Notes: generated by a model not told the origin, from the sequence alone. 64,000 nucleotides of DNA from Selaginella moellendorffii (GCF_000143415.4 NW_003314263.1:3916451-3980450); one strand, 5' to 3'; numbered from the stretch's first letter, positions 40,133 through 50,657 are shown. Numbers and translations: made by a program.

Positions 40133-41452
40133 TCAGATCAGCCTCTCATGGCTCTTGTATGCTCCCACCAAGCCCAGCCAGTCCATCGTCTCTGGCACAA
40201 AGGGCATCGTCTGGAGAAGCTCTTCCGCCTCGATCAATCGCCCAGATCGCGCAAGAAGATCGGCCATGGAGGAGTAGTGTCGCTTGGCTGGAGCTAGATC
40301 GTAGTCCAGGATCAAGGATCTAAAGCACCCAATTCCAGAGGAGAGATCGCCGGAATGGTTGGAGCCCAGAAGAACGCAGCAAGAAGAGGAGTTCCGGGGC
40401 AAGAATCCCTCCATCGCCATTTGATAGAGGAGCTGCAATGCCGAGAAAGAATCCCCACTCTGGGCAATTGTGAGAGCCATGGCATTCCACGAGACCGTGT
40501 CTCGCTCGGGCAAGCGATCAAACCACGAATTCGCTCTAGCTTCGTCACCACTCTGGGATATTGCCGTGAGAATCGCGGTGGAGGCCGCGAGATCTCTTTC
40601 CGGCATTGCCCAAAAGAGATTGATCGCGTGATCTAGATGCCAAAACCGGGCATTTGCTATGATGATCGCAGTCCAAGAGATGGCGTCCCACACCGGCATC
40701 GCTGCTAGGAATTCTCTACAGATTTCTAAATATCCTGATCGTGAACACTCTTGGAGGAGCTCGTTGCTCAAGACGAGGTCGTGCTCCGGCATCGAGAAGA
40801 AGAGATGTTTTGCCCAATCCAGATGGCCGCTCTGGGCAGCCGTGCCAAGAAGCGCTGTGTAGGACACGATGTCGCGTTCTTCCATGAGATCGAAGATGTT
40901 CTTCGCGAATTCCAGATCCAGGGCCCTGGATGCCGCCGCCAGCACCGAATTCCACGCGATCAAATCGCCCTCCGGGAGTGATTCCAGCAGCAACACCACA
41001 ATCTCCCGCCGCTGTGCCACCGCGAGGATCGTCGTGAAGGAGATCACGTCCCATGCCGGCATTGCGTGGAAGAACGACCACGATCCCACGAAATCCCCTG
41101 CCCTGGAGTAGGCATCTAGCATCGCGTTCCAAGATCGTAAGCTCTTGTCCGGCGATTCATCGAAAACGGCCCTGGCGCTGGCCAGATCCCCGGCGCGAGA
41201 GAAGGCGCACAGCATCAAGAACCACGAGAAGGAGTTCTTGGCAGAGATTTCGCGAAAGATCTGGTGCGCGAGATCGACGCGGCCGCAGCGCGCGTGGAGC
41301 TGGATCAAGAGATTCTCGAGGAAGACGATCGAGCCCTTGGCATTGCCCTGGTGGAGGAGGAGAATCCTCGCGTGCGCCGCCCTAGCCTGTGACTCTGTCC
41401 GGGAAGATCGAATGAGATCCACGCATTCCTTTAAGCCTCCCACCATTACCAT
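40133..41452 (-). CDS. PPR protein, PLS/S type, 439 aa
   Basis: Single-exon protein starting MVMVGGLKECVDLIRSSR. An L-like opening (ARAAHARILLLHQGNAKGSI) is followed by CGRVDLAHQIFREISAKNSF and about ten short repeats with the signature SWNAMLDAYSRAGD and LLESLPEGDLIAWNSVLAAA. It closes with SSMADLLARSGRLIEAEELL and MPFVPETMDWLGLVGAYKSH, the first part of an E motif, and ends without E+ or DYW. Expected role: organelle RNA binding. It is not a recent copy of the 532-aa PPR gene; only family-level likeness is seen. It shares a 44-bp promoter interval with the PGP synthase gene. Confidence 0.88.
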   Translation of the reverse strand: MVMVGGLKECVDLIRSSRTESQARAAHARILLLHQGNAKGSIVFLENLLIQLHARCGRVDLAHQIFREISAKNSFSWFLMLCAFSRAGDLASARAVFDESPDKSLRSWNAMLDAYSRAGDFVGSWSFFHAMPAWDVISFTTILAVAQRREIVVLLLESLPEGDLIAWNSVLAAASRALDLEFAKNIFDLMEERDIVSYTALLGTAAQSGHLDWAKHLFFSMPEHDLVLSNELLQECSRSGYLEICREFLAAMPVWDAISWTAIIIANARFWHLDHAINLFWAMPERDLAASTAILTAISQSGDEARANSWFDRLPERDTVSWNAMALTIAQSGDSFSALQLLYQMAMEGFLPRNSSSCCVLLGSNHSGDLSSGIGCFRSLILDYDLAPAKRHYSSMADLLARSGRLIEAEELLQTMPFVPETMDWLGLVGAYKSHERLI

Positions 41453-41496
41453 TTGGGGCTTCTTTCATATTTTAGGGTTCTTCGAGATCTTTCTGG
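41453..41496. promoter_or_regulatory. 44-bp divergent start-codon interval with telo box
   Basis: Start codons of the PPR (-) and PGP synthase (+) genes are separated by only 44 bp. The interval includes TTTTAGGGTTCTT (telo-box core 41473-41479). Transcripts must start within the interval or overlap the opposite gene. Confidence 0.6.
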
Positions 41497-42847
41497 ATGG
41501 CGCTCAGTGCTGCGGCTTGGCGGTGCTGTCGATCGCAATTCCAGGTAACATTTTCGAGGAATTTCTCTTGTCCAGATCGAAATTCTCTCTTTTCTCGCAG
41601 TAGTTCCTCAAGCATTACCGATCGAGCGCTTCTTTTCGGCCTTTGCTCGCCCAGGTTCTCTTCCTCGCTCGAAAATTTCCAGTCCACATTGTGTGATTCC
41701 TTTGCAGCCGCGATCCAAGACGCAGCACGCAAATCTTCCTCACTACTTGCGGCGATTCTTGCACCGGTCGAGTGATTCTTCCATGGCTTCTTCTCATGCA
41801 GCTGGTCAAAACGGGCGCAAGGTGGAGGAGGAGGAGACGCATGGGAGCACTACCAAGGATTTGATCACAGTCCCGACGATGCTCACTGGCGCAAGAGTGG
41901 TGGCAGTACCAGCCTTAATCTTTGGTAAGATTTTTCCTCACTGTTCACACTAAAAGTTGTTCTTTCTTTTTCTCTTTGCTAGTGTTCTTTAGCAACCAGG
42001 AGTGGGCATCTGTAGCGAGTACTGGGATCTTCGTGGGAGCTGCTCTGACGGATTGGCTGGATGGGTACCTGGCACGAAAGGTGGGACGATGATTTTTTTC
42101 ATTAGCCGCAAACTATGTTGATCGTTCTCAGTGCCTGCTTGCAGACGAATGCTGCAATCAGTGGTACAAGAATTTGACACTCTTTTTGAATGGCAGATGA
42201 AACTCGACTCGGCATTTGGCGCATTCTTGGATCCTGTCGCGGACAAGGTGAGTTGTATAGTCTTTACATTGCTTTGGAGTTATCCTTCTCTCTTTTTTTC
42301 CAGCTTATGGTTGCTACAGCCTTGATTCTACTGTGCACAAGGCCTCTCGCGGCTGCCTGGTTTGTAGACATCCCGTGGCTGATTCCATTGCCGGCAGCAC
42401 TTATGATCAGCAGAGAGGTTTTTTCTCCTCTCCTCTTCTCATCTCTTTAAAGTTTAAGCTTTTGTTTGCAGATTATTATTTCGGCTGTAAGGGAATGGGC
42501 AGCTCTCCAAGGACTCAACAAGGTGGAAAACTTCAAATATTTCGTCCTTCATTGTCGCTAAAATCTTTTGTTTGTAGGTGGTTGCTGTGGACAAGCTTGG
42601 CAAGCTCAAGACCGCGACGCAAATGGTGTCACTGACTTTCCTTTTGGCATTTGGAGACGCAAGGTATTCAAAAACAACACCGATGAAACCGTTAGTAACT
42701 CTACTTCACAGGACTGGAATGGAAGCTTATCTCAGCGGTTTTGGAGTGGGGCTTCTCTACCTATCTACAGGCCTGTCGTTGGTATCTCTCTCTGGTTACA
42801 TGAGGAAACTATGGCGTAGCATGAAGTTGAGGCAAAAGACTGGATAA
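41497..42847 (+). CDS. PGPS: Phosphatidylglycerophosphate synthase (CDP-alcohol phosphatidyltransferase)
   Basis: Makes phosphatidylglycerol phosphate from CDP-diacylglycerol and glycerol-3-phosphate, the committed step to phosphatidylglycerol in plastids and cardiolipin in mitochondria. MALSAAAWRCCRSQFQ|PRSK (intron GTAACA..TTGCAG) starts an Arg/Ser-rich transit peptide. The core begins TTKDLITVPTMLTGARVVAV. The CDP-OH-P motif DG(x)2AR(x)8G(x)3D(x)3D is complete across an intron: DWLDGYLARKMKLDSAFG then AFLDPVADK. ISREIIISAVREWAALQGLN and VDKLGKLKTATQMVSLTFLL follow, as in bacterial PgsA-like enzymes; membrane helices at LMVATALILLC and GFGVGLLYLSTGLSLVS. Stop TAA 42845-42847, 3 nt from the stop of the converging gene. 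Second ATG (MASSHAAG) could give a cytosolic or ER form. Confidence 0.93.
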
Positions 42848-42850
42848 ATT

Positions 42851-43839
42851 CTACTCGGACTCAGTACCCGATGGCTCAGAATCACCATCGTCGTCGTCAT
42901 CTTCATCTCCGGTATCAGAACTTGGATCTTGATCTTCGCCTTGCTCATCCTTTCGTGGTGTTTTAGGCAGCGATTTAGACGAGCCTTTCTCCATCTAGCC
43001 CGACACAAGTTTGAGAGGTGATGCGAATTAAACGAGATTATCATACCGCTCGGAGTAAGGTTCGCTTGTCTCGCTCACGAAGGTTACCGAGTGCCTGTAG
43101 AGAACTCGAGCTTTAAATCGAGTAAAGTTTCGTTCACTACTGACCTGTTCGAGTTGCTTTCGTTCATTCGCTTCCTCTTCAGCGTTCCTGTCGATCGCGC
43201 GAGCAAAACTATCAATCGAAGTATCAAGATCTTAGCTACCTTCCAACAACGGGGAGATTGGACTGGCAGCATTTCGCGCAAGCGTTCTTCTCTTTCGCGC
43301 AGGCTGTCAAGGAAAGTTGGAAAGAGAAAACCAAAAGAATCGATGGAACCTGAGCAAAACTTGTGATAAGCTTGGCGAATTACTCGCTTCCCACATTGTT
43401 GGCTGTGATTCTTGCAAGTTCACCAGTAAAACAATCAAGAAAAAGTTTCGCGAGAAAGGAGTACATACCATTTGGCGGGCTCGACTAAAGCCTTATACTT
43501 CCCATATCTAGAAGCTCGAAACAACCAAAGAACAAAGAATGAGAAGGAGGAATGCAATTCCCACAAAGATTACCTGCGACGCCATTCGATCTTGTCCTTG
43601 CAGCGCGCGCAAACTCCAGTGATCGCGGGGTATGGATGCATCTTGCCTCCAAGCTCCTGTTCGATCGCTCTAGAAACGAGACGGAGAAACACAAACAAAC
43701 CTTGTCGTTCTTCTTCACTCCTTTGTTGGGTTTCCACGCAGTCCTGACAGAGAATCGTGAGCTTTAAACCTCAAAAATCTCTCACTCACGTATTCTGGTG
43801 CTTGGGCGGGCCTCTCCGCGACGCTGCTCCACTCGACAT
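42851..43839 (-). CDS. DUF2039 (C9orf85-like) zinc-ribbon protein
   Basis: Reconstructed from eight small exons by frame; total about 180 residues. MSSGAASRRGPPKHQNTTAW, then KPNKGVKKNDK|MHPY, ITGVCARCKDKIEWRRR|YGK, YKALVEPAKC|QQCGKRVIRQ, AYHKFCS|ACAKEKNACAKCC form the conserved N-terminal domain with CxxC pairs at CARC, CQQC, CSAC and CAKC. The tail is charged (NAEEEANERKQLEQ, ALGNLRERDKRTLLRA) and ends acidic (DTGDEDDDDDGDSEPS). Start ATG 43839; stop 42851. The family is found across eukaryotes, contains likely zinc sites and has no established function that I know. The intron acceptor inside AATCACAG (about 43420) was chosen because it restores the CQQC pair. Confidence 0.8.
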
Positions 43840-43991
43840 TGGCGCTGGAGTTCTAGACTAGGGTTTATGCCTAGTTGGCAACACATCAGATTTAGGGCTA
43901 ACGTGGCGCCAAAAGGTCGGGATTACGTCAGTAGCAGACGTGGCACTCGAGTCAGATTTAGGGCAAACGTGGCTCTTGTTTAACCGGACTT

Positions 43992-46025
43992 CTAGTAGGA
44001 AGTAGTGTGCTCCACCGCGTTTCTAAAATTTACGCTCCCAACGCCATAGCTCGTAGCTCCACCGCTACCTCCGCCATACACTCCTCTCCCCGGCGACGCC
44101 ACAAATCTCCTCGTCTCGTCCAGGATCTTCTTCTGATCGACCAAGCCACTCCGATCGAAGCTCCTCAGAACAATCCCGCTGCTGGACGTGTTCTCGCCGG
44201 AAGAGTTCGTCCCTGTCACCGATGGCGCTGCTCCAAATCCAGTGGAAGCGGCGCTGGTCGAAGCGGCAGCGATGGAAGAAGCCTGCGGTCGCTCCTCCAT
44301 CTTCACTTGGTCTCTCTTCCTGTTCATGAAGAACCACGCTAGAGCCAGCACCGCCGTCGTGAAGAACACCGGCATTCCCCAAAACTTTGCGCCGATCTCT
44401 CCCGGCCTGTGCACTGGGAGGTTGGATCGAAACATCCCAACGTAGCCTTCTCCGAATCCCAGCACAACCAACTTGTCCCTGTCGCACACCACCAGCGGCT
44501 GTCTCGCCGTCGCTACCGGAGTGCTGAGAAACGTCTGCGAGATCTCGTCGATGGAAGCCGTGAAGAGCGAGCGGCTACTTCCTCCTCCTCCCACTCGAGA
44601 GTTTCCAAACCCCGAGTGGAGCGTCGTGTTGTAGACTGCTACTTCCCGCGGCGTGACGATGAGAATGTAGCCTTTGAGACCGTGGAGCCTCACCGGTCCC
44701 TGGAGATCGAGTTTCCTCTTCACCCTTGCATGGCAGTCGAAGTGGAGAGTATCCCCGGAGAGTGTCACGTAGATCAGATTGCCATTCTCCGTCACCCCGT
44801 AAGCCTTCGATCGTCCGGAAGCATCGAAGGCGTAAGCCACCAAGCTCGAGTTGCGGAGGCCTTCGCACGGGCTGCTTCGCACCGTCATGGTTCGAAGATC
44901 CAGAGACGCTGCCCCGGAGGCCGTGAGAAAGAGCAGCCTTTGAGTGCTCGAGGTTCGCAAGAACGCCAGAGGCCTGCTGGGCGACTCGGCCGTCCCGTAG
45001 AGAGTCCCATTGTCTCGGAAAACCTGGATCTTCCCACTCGCGTCGGCCACCAGCAAGTATCTCATCCTGCCGACTCTATACATCTCCAGCGTATGGAGTA
45101 TAGGACTTGCTTCGCCACCACCACCCCGAGTGAAAGGATCCACGAACGTGTGACTGAATTCCACTCTCAAGCTCGTCCAGTCCTCCACCGACGAAGATCC
45201 TCTATGAACGCTCTCCCACACCCGGTACGCTAGAACAGCCCCGTTGGAGTAGCCCGTGACGAGCATCGTCTCGTTTCTTCGCAGGATCACTGAGATCATC
45301 GTGGTGACTGGAGCTGTGTAGGGGCTGGAGTGATCCACCAGCAAATCGCCCAGCGAGCTAAAGATGTAGAGATGCCCGGCCTCGTCCCCGACCGCCACGT
45401 ACTTGCCCATCCCATCCTCGCCCTCGTGAGGAAGAATGTGGAGCGACGACAATGGCGCTTCCAGGTGGACCGCCGAGAGGAATTGGAAGTGATCCGACCA
45501 GGCAGGCTTGTATCGCGCCACGACGCGGACCTTGGCTGGGGCCGTGATCGTCATCGCGGCCGTGCCCTGGATCGACGAAGAAGAAGTACCTTGCTGTGGA
45601 CTAGAATCTGGCGATGGCGTGATGATCTTGATCGGCTCCTCCTCCTGCGATTTTTCGGCGCCGCGATCGACGAAATCTCGATCTTGAGGGTCTGGAGCAG
45701 CGAAATTTCTCCTCGCAGGGACGGTATCGTCCAGAGCTCGGACCAAGTCAGCCAATCTATCCACCAGATCTCTCAGTCGATCGAGCTGCTCACTGTTGCC
45801 GCGGATGAGATTCTCGAGCTCGCCGTGCTGCTGCTGCTCGGATCTCCCTACCTTGTTGCCGCCGTCATCGATCAATCCTCCTACAGCTCCGCCTGAGCCT
45901 CTCTCGGGACACATCGCCGCCCCCAATCCATCGCAGAGAGATTGATCCTCGCTGCATCTCGCGGCAATCAGACCGAGAAGCATGACACAGAATGCCGCTC
46001 TCCACATGGATCCATCCTCGCTCAT
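43992..46025 (-). CDS. Single-pass membrane protein with beta-propeller lumenal domain (At1g75140-like)
   Basis: Intron-less, 677 residues. A signal peptide (MWRAAFCVMLLGLIAARC), then a coiled-coil-like stretch (LENLIRGNSEQLDRLRDLVD and on). A long beta-rich region of WD/PQQ-like strands follows (FQFLSAVHLEAPLSSLHILP, YVAVGDEAGHLYIFSSLGDL, MLVTGYSNGAVLAYRVW, YLLVADASGKIQVFRDNG), then one TM helix (VFFTTAVLALAWFF) followed by basic NRKRDQ and a Ser/Gly-rich cytosolic tail. The layout matches a plant family annotated as uncharacterised membrane protein At1g75140; I make that link from memory. Function unknown. Start chosen as first Met; MSEDGSMWRA places a second Met at residue 7 that would give a more typical signal peptide. 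Confidence 0.78.
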   Translation of the reverse strand: MSEDGSMWRAAFCVMLLGLIAARCSEDQSLCDGLGAAMCPERGSGGAVGGLIDDGGNKVGRSEQQQHGELENLIRGNSEQLDRLRDLVDRLADLVRALDDTVPARRNFAAPDPQDRDFVDRGAEKSQEEEPIKIITPSPDSSPQQGTSSSSIQGTAAMTITAPAKVRVVARYKPAWSDHFQFLSAVHLEAPLSSLHILPHEGEDGMGKYVAVGDEAGHLYIFSSLGDLLVDHSSPYTAPVTTMISVILRRNETMLVTGYSNGAVLAYRVWESVHRGSSSVEDWTSLRVEFSHTFVDPFTRGGGGEASPILHTLEMYRVGRMRYLLVADASGKIQVFRDNGTLYGTAESPSRPLAFLRTSSTQRLLFLTASGAASLDLRTMTVRSSPCEGLRNSSLVAYAFDASGRSKAYGVTENGNLIYVTLSGDTLHFDCHARVKRKLDLQGPVRLHGLKGYILIVTPREVAVYNTTLHSGFGNSRVGGGGSSRSLFTASIDEISQTFLSTPVATARQPLVVCDRDKLVVLGFGEGYVGMFRSNLPVHRPGEIGAKFWGMPVFFTTAVLALAWFFMNRKRDQVKMEERPQASSIAAASTSAASTGFGAAPSVTGTNSSGENTSSSGIVLRSFDRSGLVDQKKILDETRRFVASPGRGVYGGGSGGATSYGVGSVNFRNAVEHTTSY

Positions 46026-46420
46026 CGCTTCTCTTCACCATACCCCGAGAATTTCTTCCTATAAACCCTAAAATCTCCCCAGGCTTTACAGTAAAGTGGA
46101 AATATTTTGGGCCACATGGCCAAATGGTTTTCCCAAAAACCTAGCAGCGTCTAGGGTGTCGGCGGCCGAGGATTGGGAGCTGGATTGCAAGCAAGGCGCC
46201 AGCGAATCGACACTGGAAGTGAGTGGATTGCTTGATTTTGGCGAGGAAATCTCGCGTTGCGACGTCTTTTCTCGAGATTCTGGCATGGTGTAGGAATTCT
46301 TCTCGTCGCGGCTCTTAGCTCAGATTTCCGGGAGAAGCAGGCACATTTTAGTTCGTGTACAGATCTAGAGGATCCCCGGGCTTGGTGTACAGTACCAGTG
46401 GCACAGATTTGTACAAAACC
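46026..46420. promoter_or_regulatory. Divergent promoter between the membrane-protein gene and PAT1
   Basis: Start codons are 395 bp apart. A telo box (ATAAACCCTAAAA, core 46065-46072) is 40 bp upstream of the leftward gene. Near the PAT1 start is a polylinker-like 17-mer (46364-46380), described separately. Confidence 0.5.
46364..46380. other. Polylinker-like 17-mer (XbaI-BamHI-SmaI order)
   Basis: TCTAGAGGATCCCCGGG is identical to the XbaI-BamHI-SmaI segment of pUC/M13 multiple cloning sites, as I remember it. The matches stop on both sides (A before, C after). It is 40 bp upstream of the PAT1 ATG. Chance, vector sequence or an assembly error are all possible. Confidence 0.4.
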
Positions 46421-49042
46421 ATGGACAGGATAGGTGATAGAAAGGTTGTAAATGAGAGGAGGATCGAGGAGGAACAACAGGATTTAGGATCGTTTCCTGC
46501 AAATGGTATCTCTTCCTTTCGTTCTTTTGGTTTTTGGGATTGTCTAAACGTGGTTTCTTGCTTGCAGATGGCCGCTTTGATGCCTCCCAGTACGCGTTTT
46601 TTGGACGAGACGTGACTCAAGATGTTGAGCTTGGAGGATTAGACGATGACGATGACGAAGACATTGGTCATCTTCATGAGATTGAGGATGATGTTTACTC
46701 GTCCACTGCCAGTAGAGCAGAGGTAAAGGGCGAGAGTTTTTTTTTTCGGGTTTCGATAGTGTGCTATTGATTTTTCTTGTTGCAGATAGGAGCGTTCGAT
46801 GTCTCATCTGAAGTGGAGGACGTTGGCGAACTTACGAGCTCCTTTTTGAAGGTATTAGCTTGGTGTGTCGATGCTATTTGATCGAGCTTGTCTCCTGTCT
46901 GTTGCAGCTAAATGCGATTGATTCTGGCGACAGATTTCGAAGTCAACTGGATGAGGTTGGAATTACGGAAAAAGATGGTGAGGCTAGTTACTGTCCCTCC
47001 ACTTTTGTCTAACAATGCTCGCTTCTGCAGTTCACGACTTTCCCGTCGATGTGACTTGGGCCGGAAACGAGTACGAGAGGAATCAGTGGGCTCAGTCGAG
47101 ACAAAGCTCACAGCAAACAATAGCAGAGTTGCAGCAGAGGACAGAAGAGCTCTATCAAAGAGCCAGAACTTCGGATTCTTCGCAGCAAACCATAGATGAT
47201 CTGCAACAGCGGGCAGAAGAAATCTATCAAAGGATCAGGTCTTCTTCTGATTCGGGGCAGCAGCAGCAACAATGGTGGCGTGACGGTGGCTCTATTCAGC
47301 CTCCTGGTTACAATCTGCCCAAGTCTCACGGCTGGCCTGGACAAGCTCCAGCTTCGTCCTCAGGACCGGTTGTAAATAGTGCGTTCAAGTCCCAGCAGTT
47401 TACGAATCCTCAAATGGCACAGGCAATGATGGGTCCGTGGTTACAGTCGAACGTGGCACCGATTCCTCCAGGCGCTGTTCGACACCCTCTGCCTCAACAA
47501 AATCCTCTCATGCCGTCCCAAGTGGTGCTACAGCAGTATCAAAGGTCACAGGGATATCCAGCGCCGCCTTCCTTTGCTCAGATCCAACAGCAGCAGCAGC
47601 AGCAACAACAGCAGGCAATGAGCATGTCCCAAAAGTCGGACTTAGCAGGCTTGGGGGATTTCAGAGATCCCAGGGGAAGGCAGCAGACTCCTCGGGGCTC
47701 TCCAGATAGCTCGTATGGTTCCAGGAAAAGCTTGGACTCTTCACCTCAGATGCGATCCAAGTATATGACGACGGACGAGATCGACACCATTGTGAGGATT
47801 CAATGGGCTGCAACGCACGGAAGTGATCCATACATTGACGACTACTACCACCAGGCAATGCAGTCGAAACAGGCGGGTGGTACGCCGCACGGAAGACGGC
47901 ATTTCGCTCCTTCTCATTTGCGGGAGCTCCCGTCCCACGCACGAACAGCAGCAGAGCCGCATGCCTTTCTCCAGGTTGACGCGCTAGGGAGGATTCCTTT
48001 CTCGTCGATTCGCAGGCCACGACCATTGCTCGACGTAGACGGCGTCAACAGCACGGGTGACAGACTATTGTCATCCGACAGTGCTTCAAGTCAGAGACGC
48101 TTGGAGCAGGAGCCGATGTTAGCCGCAAGGATTGCTGTGGAGGACGGGCTGTGCCTGCTCTTGGACGTCGACGACATCGACCGCATGCTGGCCGTCTCTC
48201 AGCATCCCGACGGTGGTGGCCAGTTGCGGCGACGCAGACAAATGCTGCTGGAAGGACTGGCAGCCTCGCTTCAGCTGGTCGATCCTTTGGCTCCAGGCAG
48301 TGCGATGAGAGACTCGAGCGGACGGTTTGGACTGGCTGCCAAGGATGATCTGGTGTTCCTGCGGTTGGTCTCGCTCCCCAAAGGCAGGAAGCTCCTCACC
48401 AGATATCTACGACTGCTCGTCCCGGGAAGCGAGCTCGTTCGCATCGTCCTCATGGCAGTTTTCCGGCATTTGAGGTTCTTATTCGGCGGCGTCCAGTCCG
48501 ATCCAAGCGCTGCGGCTTCGTCCACTGGTCTCGCGAATGCAGTCGCCGCCACCATCAAAACCATGGACTTGCCATCTCTCAGCGCCTGCCTCGCAGCGGT
48601 GGTCTTGGCATCGGAGCCGCCACCTTTGAGACCGGTAGGAAGCCCGTCCGGCGATGGAGCCACGGTGGCTCTCCAGGCAGTGCTGGACCGAGCTACGAGC
48701 ATCCTGACGGACAGGAACGTCCAGTACCCGCTCCAGAACACGAGCGTGTGGCAGGCTTCGTTCGACGCCTTCTTCGGCCTGCTGTCCAAGTACTGCACCA
48801 ACAAGTACGAGAGTATAATGCACTCGCTGCTCATGGCGTCGGCCGGGAGCTCGGCGGCCATCAACGCGGCGGCGGCGGCGGCCATGACTCGCGAGATGCC
48901 GATCGAGCTGCTGCGCTCCAGTCTGCCGCACACCAACGAGAACCAGCGCAAGAGGCTGCTGGAGCTCGCGCAGAGGTCGCTGGTGATGGGAGTGGGCGTT
49001 GGCGATGGGCATGTCAGTGCCGCCGCGGCGGTGAGAGGCTGA
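46421..49042 (+). CDS. PAT1: PAT1-family mRNA decapping activator
   Basis: Links deadenylated mRNA to decapping in P-bodies by binding the LSM1-7 ring and DCP2. The ATG at 46421 gives MDRIGDRKVVNERRIEEEQQ. The acidic N-terminus holds the conserved FDASQYAFFGRDV and EVELGGLDDDDDEDI-like block, the binding region for DDX6-type helicase. Exons join GAFDVSSEVEDVGELTSSFL, DSGDRFRSQLDEVGITEKD and DVTWAGNEYERNQWAQSRQS. A Gln/Pro-rich middle with a poly-Q tract follows. The C-terminal PAT domain starts KYMTTDEIDTIVRIQWAATH and continues YIDDYYHQAMQSKQAG and HALGRIPFSSIRRPRPLLDV-like sequence, then an alpha-helical domain (GRKLLTRYLRLLVPGSELVR). Tandem repeats SSQQTIAELQQRTEELYQRA / SSQQTIDDLQQRAEEIYQRI (47107-47240) are notable. 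About 780 residues, near family norm. Confidence 0.92.
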
Positions 49043-50657
49043 GGTATGGTCGATCTCTTCCTTGGTTTCCTTGATAGCATTGCGCACTAATGCCTTGGCG
49101 TTCTTTTTTGCTAGAAAACCATGCACCAGGTGCAAATAAAATGTGTCATTACTCGTTTTAAACACTTGCTGGCACTGATGTGATCTTGCACGAACAATGT
49201 GAATATTTCGGACCGCAGAGCTGGTGGCTGATGTCTGATGTGGACTTCCAGAATACTGAATTTGGCTCCACTCCGCTTGAAGCTCAGTATAAACTAGCGG
49301 TAAGCCTCAACTTAGACAAGTAGGCCTGTGTATAACATGTGGTACATTGTAAGTGGTGTCATGGACAAAGGGAGATACGATTGTGTACATGGATTGAAAT
49401 CATTCAGCTCGTTGTGCAGGGCCGATTTCAAGCGCTGATGTGAAGGTTGCGCCTTAAGACGAGATGGAGACGTATAGCAGCTTGTGTTACTTCGAGAGTC
49501 ATGGAAGCAAATGAGTGATCACGATCACAATTCCAAAATTTTGATACAGATGGTATTTCCATATTTTGATAAATAAGATATATTCAGTCCCGTATTAACT
49601 ATCGCTTCACATTTCCACCCAAAACAGTCGTTTCCTCCCTTAGCAGCGTAGCAGCGTAGCAGCAGAAAGTTTCGTTTCCTTATTCAGCAGCGAAGTATCT
49701 CGATACTGCGTCAGAAACTGCGCGTTCATTTCTTGCTACAACCGGCTTGGACGCTTCGTCGAGTGCGTCTCCACGAGCCACCGCTCGCAGCATTGCTTGC
49801 GCTAAACCAAGGGCCCGGGTAGGATATATAGGAGATGGACCAAACGCAGGTGTTTACTGCGCTGGTTAGAGCCACTTAACAAATTGACCGACGTCCAGAG
49901 CCTGCACGAGAGTGCAACTATGAACAAGGAGCTGGACATATACAACAACTAGTTTCCAGATTTTCCTGCTATATGTTCCTGGATGTGATTACACAGACGC
50001 AATGCCAGTGAGCCATGACATTGGCAAGGACATGGTAGGCTATCTCGGGGACGTGTTGGTGAGAGCCGAGGGTCAGGCTGATGCCAGAACATCTTGCGGA
50101 TATCCATCATGTGGATCTCATTCTTGGGATGCCATGGTTGGTGAAGGTGGATCTGGAGATAGTGATCTATAGTGTGAGTTTTGTTTTTGCAGCTTTAGAT
50201 CACAAGTATGGTTACAGCGAGGAATCAGAACCTTGTTTCGACTTCCTCCAGTTTGCCAGGCCGAAACGAATCTGTTTGCTGGCTTGCCCGACCGCCCCAG
50301 AGTGCGAGAAGAGTCGCGACGAACAAGGAACTGGATAAGTTCAAGGTGCATGGATTTGGCAACATTTACTTGGAGGGTTTGCTATCAGTTTCTATTTGTC
50401 TGTTGGTATTGCATCGATGTCCTCGCCTCCACCTAGGTAATCACAGTTAGAAGAGAACCTGAGATAAGCCAGCGAGGGTGTGGTAAGCTATCTCGACGAC
50501 GTGGTTAAACATGGAGATCGAAAGACGTTGCTCCCTTTTTTGTGATAGTGAGACGAAAGCCGATCTTCAAATTACGTTGGAAGTGAATTGATTTTACACG
50601 TTTTATGCACGAAACGGACTAGATCAAAGCGCAGGAAGAATGTTGTCTTCGTCGTTT
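49043..50657. other. Intergenic region with possible Ty3/gypsy scraps
   Basis: 49043-49600 shows only low-complexity 3' flank of PAT1. 49645-49672 has three copies of AGCAGCGT. At 50081-50165 a frame reads HHVDLILGMPWLVKVDLEI, resembling the ILGMxWL end of a Ty3/gypsy aspartic protease. At 50040 and 50490 the peptides GYLGDVLVRAEG and SYLDDVVKHGDR recall the reverse transcriptase YxDD box. None is long enough to prove an element; they could be scraps of one LTR retrotransposon. Confidence 0.25.

Noticed and set aside
40355-41385. Several plus-strand frames of 67-110 codons
   Set aside because: All antisense to the 439-aa PPR gene.
44409-45233. 274-codon plus-strand frame
   Set aside because: Lies wholly antisense within the intron-less membrane-protein gene (43992-46025). 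Its Arg/His/Pro-rich product is typical of a shadow of GC-rich coding DNA.
48271-49165. 269- and 228-codon minus-strand frames
   Set aside because: Antisense to the PAT1 C-terminal exon; no motif, composition of a shadow.
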